Assembly: GCA_027076325.1 (NCBI GenBank)
Contig: JALTJZ010000045.1
Coordinates: 1 to 64,000, forward strand
From: Chromatiales bacterium
GTDB taxonomy: Bacteria; Pseudomonadota; Gammaproteobacteria; UBA6429; Thiohalophilaceae
Length of the DNA stretch: 64,000 bases
Direction of reading: 5' to 3'
In this document: positions 58,583 through 64,000 of the stretch, piece by piece
Layout: each line of letters opens with the position of its first letter
How positions within the stretch are numbered: the stretch's first letter is position 1
The notes under the pieces: generated by a model
Seen by the model: the letters and a program-made list of their open reading frames with translations, nothing else
Database searches by the model: none
What the model was told of the DNA's origin: nothing
Program-made: the position numbers and the translations under genes

Positions 58583-61059
58583 TAAGGTTTAACCACTATA
58601 TTCACCAGTCGTTTTGGCACAACAATCACTTTAACCACATTCATGCCCTCAATAAAACGTTGCACATTTTCATCTTTAAAAGCCTGTTGCTCGATATCGT
58701 CTTTCGATGCTTCACTTGCCACCATCATTTTAGCGCGCAACTTGCCATTTACCTGAATGATCATTTGAATTTCGTCCTGCACCAGCGCATTGGCATCATG
58801 TTGTGGCCAGCCATGATTAACGATATTCTCATCATGTCCTAATACCTGCCAGAGTTCATGTGTTACATGCGGAATAATCGGCGATAATACCAACACTATT
58901 AATTCCAAAGCCTCCTGCATAACAGCCAGCCCTTGCTCACTATTATCATTAAATTTGGTAACACTGTTCATTAACTCCATAACAGCTGCAATGGCCGTAT
59001 TAAAAGTATAACGGCGGCCAATATCATCGGTTACTTTTGCAACGGCCTTATGCACTTTCATTCGCAGCTCGCGCTGCTCGCTGTTAAGTGCATCAATATT
59101 CAAATTTGTAATTGTATTTTCTTCTAGAGCCTGGCAATGTTTCATCACCACATTCCAGACACGCTTAATAAAACGATAAGCACCTTCCACACCGGCATCC
59201 GACCATTCCAGTGACTGATCAGGTGGTGCTGCAAACATCATAAATAAACGTGCAGTATCGGCGCCGTATTTTTCGATTAACGCCTGCGGGTCAACCGTAT
59301 TGCCTTTGGATTTGGACATTTTACTGCCGTCTTTTAAAACCATACCCTGGGTTAAAAGATTTTTAAACGGCTCATCATTTTTAATTAACCCGGCATCACG
59401 CATTAATTTATTAAAGAAGCGCGCATACAATAAATGTAAAATTGCATGTTCGATACCACCCACATATTGATCCACCGGCAACCAGTAGTTGGCACGTTCA
59501 TCGACCATTGCGGTATCTGAATCGGCCGAACAATAACGTGCGTAATACCAGGACGATTCCATAAAGGTATCAAAGGTATCCGTTTCACGTATCGCCGCCT
59601 TACCGCATTTTGGGCAGGTCGTTTCATAAAACTCAGGCATCTTTTTAATCGGTGAGCCGACACCTTCAAAGGTGACATCTTCGGGTAACACAACCGGTAA
59701 GTCTTTATCCGGCACTGGTACGGCACCACAGGCATCACAATTAATAATGGGGATAGGCGCCCCCCAATAGCGTTGCCGTGAAACCCCCCAGTCTCGCAAC
59801 CGATAGGTTGTACGTACCTGACCCTGATGATTTTTATTTAAGTAATCGGCAATCTTTGTAAATGCATCATCCGAGCTTAAACCATCAAACTCAGCCGAGT
59901 TAATTAACCGGCCTTTTTCAGTAAAAGCCTGTTTATTTAAATCAATATTGGTATTGTCATCGGTAATTACTTGTTGAACCGGCAAACCGTATTTCGTTGC
60001 AAACTCCCAGTCACGCTGGTCATGTGCCGGCACCGACATCACCGCACCTTCGCCATAACCCATTAATACAAAGTTTGCGATAAAAATAGGCAACTGTTTG
60101 CCCGTGACAGGATGAACCGCTTTAAAACCGGTATCGATGCCCAGTTTTTCCTGTGATTCAACAACTGCTTCAGCCGTACCAACTGCGGTACACTGTTTAA
60201 CAAAAGCAGCAACATTGTCATACTGGATGGCCGCTTGTTGAGCTAAGTCATGTTCTGCAGCAACGGCCAAATAAGTCACTCCCATTAAAGTATCAGGACG
60301 AGTGGTAAAAACTTTTATATTTCTGTCTTGCCCGGCAATTTTAAAACCAATCTCAACACCTTCGGAACGCCCAATCCAGTTTTTCTGCATGGTACGAACC
60401 TGTTCCGGCCAGCCATCCAGCGAATCCAGTTCGGTTAGTAATTCTTCGGCATAATCGGTTATCTTGAAAAACCATTGAGGAATTTCTTTACGCACCACAT
60501 CGGTATCACAACGCCAGCATTTACCATCAATCACCTGCTCGTTAGCTAACACGGTGACATCATTCGGGCACCAGTTTACTGCAGCGGTTTTTTTATAGAC
60601 CAGCCCTTTTTCATAAAGACGTGTAAACAGCCATTGTTCCCAGCGATAATAATCGGCATTGCAAGTGGCCAGTTCGCGATCCCAGTCATAAGCCAGCCCC
60701 AGTTGCTTAAGCTGGTTTCGCATATAGTCAATATTATCTCGTGTCCAGCTTGCCGGCGGTACGTTATTTTTATGTGCGGCATTTTCAGCAGGCAAACCAA
60801 AGGCATCCCAACCCATCGGTTGCATCACATTTTTACCTTGCATGCGTTGGTAACGACTGATTACATCACCAATGGTGTAGTTACGCACATGCCCCATATG
60901 TAAACGACCACTCGGGTAAGGAAACATAGACAGGCAATAAAATTTTTCTTTGCTTTTATCTTCAACTACTTTAAATATCTGGCTTTTCTCCCAATAATGC
61001 TGGGCAGACTTTTCAATAAGCTGGTGCTGATATTCTTCGTTTATTTTTTTCGACGACAT
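58582..61059 (-). CDS. leuS: Leucyl-tRNA synthetase
   Basis: LeuS charges tRNA-Leu and edits mis-activated amino acids. From the ATG at 61059 it is 825 residues, with the HIGH motif HMGH (54-57), the KMSKS motif and the CP1 editing domain between. A longer frame of 12 codons upstream is rejected since the ATG gives a family-like N-terminus. Confidence 0.97.
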   Translation of the reverse strand: MSSKKINEEYQHQLIEKSAQHYWEKSQIFKVVEDKSKEKFYCLSMFPYPSGRLHMGHVRNYTIGDVISRYQRMQGKNVMQPMGWDAFGLPAENAAHKNNVPPASWTRDNIDYMRNQLKQLGLAYDWDRELATCNADYYRWEQWLFTRLYEKGLVYKKTAAVNWCPNDVTVLANEQVIDGKCWRCDTDVVRKEIPQWFFKITDYAEELLTELDSLDGWPEQVRTMQKNWIGRSEGVEIGFKIAGQDRNIKVFTTRPDTLMGVTYLAVAAEHDLAQQAAIQYDNVAAFVKQCTAVGTAEAVVESQEKLGIDTGFKAVHPVTGKQLPIFIANFVLMGYGEGAVMSVPAHDQRDWEFATKYGLPVQQVITDDNTNIDLNKQAFTEKGRLINSAEFDGLSSDDAFTKIADYLNKNHQGQVRTTYRLRDWGVSRQRYWGAPIPIINCDACGAVPVPDKDLPVVLPEDVTFEGVGSPIKKMPEFYETTCPKCGKAAIRETDTFDTFMESSWYYARYCSADSDTAMVDERANYWLPVDQYVGGIEHAILHLLYARFFNKLMRDAGLIKNDEPFKNLLTQGMVLKDGSKMSKSKGNTVDPQALIEKYGADTARLFMMFAAPPDQSLEWSDAGVEGAYRFIKRVWNVVMKHCQALEENTITNLNIDALNSEQRELRMKVHKAVAKVTDDIGRRYTFNTAIAAVMELMNSVTKFNDNSEQGLAVMQEALELIVLVLSPIIPHVTHELWQVLGHDENIVNHGWPQHDANALVQDEIQMIIQVNGKLRAKMMVASEASKDDIEQQAFKDENVQRFIEGMNVVKVIVVPKRLVNIVVKP

Positions 61060-61138
61060 GGATTTAGTTAACCTAATTACAGTGTTGTTTTGCAAGATGC
61101 ACCCTTGCAGGATATTTTACGCATTATCGGTTTGCGCG

Positions 61139-62698
61139 TCAGGTGTTTTTGGTTTTATTCGTGTAAATAATCACCCCGAATAACAATAAAAACACCAGAC
61201 TGATAACCGGCCAGTTACCCCAACGCACATACGGTGTTGCACCGGTTCTTGGTTGTACTGAATAGCTAAGTACATAAGCCTTAAATTGAGGTGAGCGTGC
61301 TAATATCCTGCCTTTGTGATCGATTACCGCAGAAATACCATTAGTGGTTGCACGTACTAGCATCCGTCCCGTTTCAAGCGTTCGCATTTGGGCTATTTGT
61401 AAATGTTGATGCGGGGCAAGGGAATCCCCATACCATCCGTTATTACTGCCATTGAGTAAAAGTGTCGCTTCAGGTAATTGTCGAATAAGTTCCTCACCAA
61501 ACGAATCTTCATAACAAATGGTTGTTGCCAGTGGCTCACCACGCATTTTCAGTAAGGGCTGATCGACTCTACCTTTACTGAAACTCGACATTGGCAAATC
61601 AAAAAACTTGACCAGACCACGAATTAAACCTTCAAGCGGCACATACTCACCAAAAGGCACCAGGTGTACTTTATGAAAAACCCCGGAATAGGTATCAAGA
61701 CTTTTATCACTGGCTGAAAAGCTCATCATGCTCGAGTAGTAATGTTCGAAATCTTCATCCATAAAAGGCAAACCAACAATTAAATCCGTGTTAGTTTGTT
61801 TTGCTTCTCTGGCCAGCGGAAGCAAATAGCTTTTATCCATCTGATGGTAAAAAATTGTCATTGCATTTTCTGGCCAGACAACAACATCACTGTCCCAGTG
61901 TTGCCGTGATAACTCAGCATAAATATCCATACGCAATTTTATTTTGTCCGCATCCCATTTTGTTAATTGCTCTGCATTACCCTGAACAAGACTCACTTTA
62001 ATCGACTTGTTTTTTGGTTCTGTCCATTCAATCATCGATAAACCAAAACCAGCGATTAAAATACTGATAACACCACCCAAAGCTGCCAGACGCTTTACTT
62101 TAGCAACAGAGTGCAATATGTAAAAAACCAGTGCCACCATAAAAATAACCGTGAAGGACACACCATAAACGCCGAATACCGGCGCATAGCCTGACAAAGG
62201 CAGTACAGGAAAAGCATAACCGAGGTGCAACCATGGCATTCCGGTTAAAACCCAGCCCCTTAACCATTCAAATAACACCCACAGAACAGGGAAAATAATA
62301 AGCGCTTGCAGAGCAAAAGAAATATTAAACCTTGTGATTAATCTGGCTCCCAACCAGCCTTGTAAAGCAATAAACAAAGCAAGGTATGCAGAAAATAATG
62401 CGACCATAATGACCGCCACCCATGCAGGTGTGGCACCAAAGACATGAATAGCAATATACACCCATGAAAGCCCAAACGCGAAGAAACCAAAACCAAAAGC
62501 AAAGCCTAACTTAAAAGCCTGTCGAGGTGTTTTATGCAACCATAAAATAAATAAAACAAGTGGTGATAAAAACGCAAACGGAAAAAGGTAGACAGGAGAA
62601 AAAGCAAGTGGCAGACATAAGCCTGCAAGCAGTGCAATAATAGACTGTTTAGCCATGCTTAACTGCTGGATATTTTTTATAAAAGCAGACGCGTCCAT
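61139..62698 (-). CDS. lnt: Apolipoprotein N-acyltransferase Lnt
   Basis: Lnt adds the third acyl chain to outer-membrane lipoproteins. The 519-residue protein has about seven membrane segments followed by a periplasmic nitrilase domain with the catalytic Glu in VVWPENAM, the Lys in VFHKVHLVPFGEY and the Cys in TTICYEDSF. It is 27 bases after corC and needed for the lipoproteins LpoA, MlaA and LptE in this window. Confidence 0.96.
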   Translation of the reverse strand: MDASAFIKNIQQLSMAKQSIIALLAGLCLPLAFSPVYLFPFAFLSPLVLFILWLHKTPRQAFKLGFAFGFGFFAFGLSWVYIAIHVFGATPAWVAVIMVALFSAYLALFIALQGWLGARLITRFNISFALQALIIFPVLWVLFEWLRGWVLTGMPWLHLGYAFPVLPLSGYAPVFGVYGVSFTVIFMVALVFYILHSVAKVKRLAALGGVISILIAGFGLSMIEWTEPKNKSIKVSLVQGNAEQLTKWDADKIKLRMDIYAELSRQHWDSDVVVWPENAMTIFYHQMDKSYLLPLAREAKQTNTDLIVGLPFMDEDFEHYYSSMMSFSASDKSLDTYSGVFHKVHLVPFGEYVPLEGLIRGLVKFFDLPMSSFSKGRVDQPLLKMRGEPLATTICYEDSFGEELIRQLPEATLLLNGSNNGWYGDSLAPHQHLQIAQMRTLETGRMLVRATTNGISAVIDHKGRILARSPQFKAYVLSYSVQPRTGATPYVRWGNWPVISLVFLLLFGVIIYTNKTKNT

Positions 62699-62725
62699 TA
62701 TTTATTGACCAGTAGTTAAACTGTT

Positions 62726-63667
62726 TTACTTATTGCTAACTGCTGTTACAGACGAATGTATATCCGGCTCATCTATCTTGTCTTCAGCTAAATCTTCCTG
62801 TACTGGCTTGCTAACACGCGTTACTTCGAGCAGGTGAATACGACGACGACTGGCACGCAGTACTTTAAAATTAAAACCAGACAAAGTTACCGATTCACCA
62901 CGTTTAGGCATATGACCAAGTGCATTAATTACAATACCACCTATCGTATCCACATCATCACTTACAATTTCACAGTTAAAATGTTCGTTAAATTCATCAA
63001 TGGGTGTAATTGATTTAACAATACTCGTACCATTCGAATGCTCATGAATAAATTTATCTTCTTCTATATCATGCTCATCTTCAATTTCACCAACAATTTG
63101 CTCCAGTACATCTTCAATCGTAACCAGACCAGCAATACCACCGTATTCATCCACTACTATCGCCATATGATTACGATTCGCACGAAATTCATCCAGCAAT
63201 ACATTCAACCGTTTACTTTCAGGAATAAATACTGCCGGCCGCAAAATTTCACGTATATTAAACCCATTGTTTTTATCATTATTTATTTGCGTTAATAAAT
63301 CTTTTGCTAACAATATGCCAACCACTTCATCCTTACTTTCTCCAATAACAGGAAAACGTGAATGCGCAGATTCAATCACAACAGATAATATTGTTTTTAA
63401 ACTGGAATCACGTTCCACCACAACAATTTGTGAGCGTGGGATCATAATGTCTCGCACCTGCATTTCAGCAACCTGTATAACACCTTCAAGCATTGTTAAT
63501 GAATACTGATCCAGCAAATTATTTTTTTTCGCTTCCTGCATAACATCCAGTAACTGTTCCTGATTGGTTACTTCATTCTGAAAGAATTGTGTAACACGCT
63601 CAAACCAGCCAGGCTGATTACTTTCTGCCTGTTGTTCTTCAGTAGAATTATTTTGTGACTCACTCAT
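62726..63667 (-). CDS. corC: CorC/HlyC-family CBS-domain protein
   Basis: CorC is a cytoplasmic CBS-pair protein linked to magnesium and cobalt efflux. The 313-residue protein has paired CBS domains (about 70-195, with VREIMIPR-like VRDIMIPRSQI and GLVTIEDVLEQIVGEIEDEHD) and the C-terminal CorC/HlyC domain. Its ATG overlaps the ybeY stop by 8 bases. The ybeY-corC-lnt order is the one known in E. coli. Confidence 0.93.
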   Translation of the reverse strand: MSESQNNSTEEQQAESNQPGWFERVTQFFQNEVTNQEQLLDVMQEAKKNNLLDQYSLTMLEGVIQVAEMQVRDIMIPRSQIVVVERDSSLKTILSVVIESAHSRFPVIGESKDEVVGILLAKDLLTQINNDKNNGFNIREILRPAVFIPESKRLNVLLDEFRANRNHMAIVVDEYGGIAGLVTIEDVLEQIVGEIEDEHDIEEDKFIHEHSNGTSIVKSITPIDEFNEHFNCEIVSDDVDTIGGIVINALGHMPKRGESVTLSGFNFKVLRASRRRIHLLEVTRVSKPVQEDLAEDKIDEPDIHSSVTAVSNK

Positions 63668-64000
63668 AAGGATATTCCGTATAAGGGTTAGGATAACCCA
63701 GTTGTGAAAGAATCCTGACTTCCAGGGCTTCCATCAAACTGGCATCATCGTGGTTGATATGATCGTAATTTAATAAATGCAGTACACCATGCACAATCAT
63801 GTGTGCCCAGTGCTGCTCAATGCTTTTATTTTGCTGTTGTGCTTCAGCTTCAACAATAAGTGCACAGACAACAATATCACCCAGAATATCAAGCTGCTGA
63901 CATTGCTTAAAAATTTCAGGGGTATCAAAAGGAAAAGACAATACGTTAGTAGGTGTATTTTTTTGCCGGTACTGATTATTTAACTGCTGGCTGTCGACTT
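63660..64000 (-). CDS. ybeY: Endoribonuclease YbeY, 5' end outside window
   Basis: YbeY is a zinc endoribonuclease needed for 16S rRNA 3' maturation and ribosome quality control. The frame is open to the window edge, beyond an internal TTG that is not the start, and gives 112 residues with the NTPTNVLSFPFDTP segment and the zinc motif HGVLHLLNYDH (three-His site). The missing N-terminal part is about 40 residues. The last codons overlap corC by 8 bases, so the two are coupled. Confidence 0.95.
   Translation of the reverse strand, partial: VDSQQLNNQYRQKNTPTNVLSFPFDTPEIFKQCQQLDILGDIVVCALIVEAEAQQQNKSIEQHWAHMIVHGVLHLLNYDHINHDDASLMEALEVRILSQLGYPNPYTEYPYE

Noticed and set aside
63660-63941. A complete 93-residue protein starting with TTG at 63941
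   Set aside because: The frame is open to the window edge with a YbeY-like sequence upstream, so this is a truncated ybeY.

Overview
The window is a dense, almost wholly coding stretch of a gammaproteobacterial chromosome. It is AT-rich, with no mobile element, CRISPR array, rRNA or tRNA that I could find. Gammaproteobacterial markers are LpoA, SspAB, DarP, UbiT/U/V, IbaG, LptE and the gene order itself. The order rsmI-lpoA-yraN-diaA / sspBA / petCBA / degS-like / hisCDG-murA-ibaG-mlaBCDEF / kds-lpt-rpoN-hpf-ptsN-rapZ-HPr matches the block known from pseudomonads and partly from enterics. I cannot name the genus. A bc1 complex plus oxygen-independent ubiquinone synthesis suggests a respiring facultative anaerobe.

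Layout. 0-1.4 kb: end of an unknown gene and a three-domain protein (pRiA4b ORF-3-like, UPF0149, SEC-C). 1.6-6.8 kb: rsmI, diverging from lpoA-yraN-diaA, then an FAD-linked oxidase. 7-11.4 kb: a small unknown, sspBA and petCBA (cytochrome bc1), all on the minus strand. 11.6-14.3 kb: a Nif3-like protein, a DegS-like protease and ung. 14.5-18.7 kb: an anaerobic module made of two radical SAM genes overlapping into ubiU and ubiV, with convergent ubiT. Both arms carry an identical perfect FNR/ANR-type box. 19-25.1 kb (minus): DUF4395-rhodanese, a PAS protein, hisC, hisD, short hisG, murA and ibaG. 25.3-28.4 kb (minus): mlaBCDEF. 28.5-31.4 kb: a DUF72-like protein, a small Cys/His protein, an orphan PhnD-like binding protein and mlaA. 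31.4-38 kb (plus): yrbG, kdsA, kdsD, a GT9 glycosyltransferase, kdsC and lptCAB. 38-44.9 kb (plus): rpoN, hpf, ptsN, hprK, rapZ, an EIIA-Man protein, HPr and enzyme I, with no sugar permease. 45-46.9 kb: mgtE and darP. 46.9-54.5 kb (minus): a nitrilase-family amidohydrolase, an unknown exported protein, yhdP, rng, maf and rlmH. 54.6-64 kb (minus): rsfS, nadD, proA, holA, lptE, leuS, lnt, corC and a 5'-truncated ybeY.

How they fit together. Much of the window serves the envelope: lipid transport (MlaA-F), LPS synthesis and export (Kds, LptC/A/B/E, GT9), peptidoglycan (MurA, LpoA), lipoprotein acylation (Lnt) and probable phospholipid transport (YhdP). A phosphorelay (PtsI-HPr-PtsN/EIIA-Man with HprK and RapZ) sits beside rpoN and is probably regulatory. 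The most distinctive region is the ubiquinone module, which lies between degS and his where pseudomonads have no such block. Two radical SAM genes are co-transcribed with ubiUV under an apparent oxygen-responsive promoter. I see no wholly new multi-gene defence or mobile system here. The best leads are this radical SAM-UbiUV operon, the HprK-containing PTS, the unusual Qo and haem-spacing motifs of cytochrome b, the PAS gene coupled to hisC, and several intergenic inverted-repeat elements.
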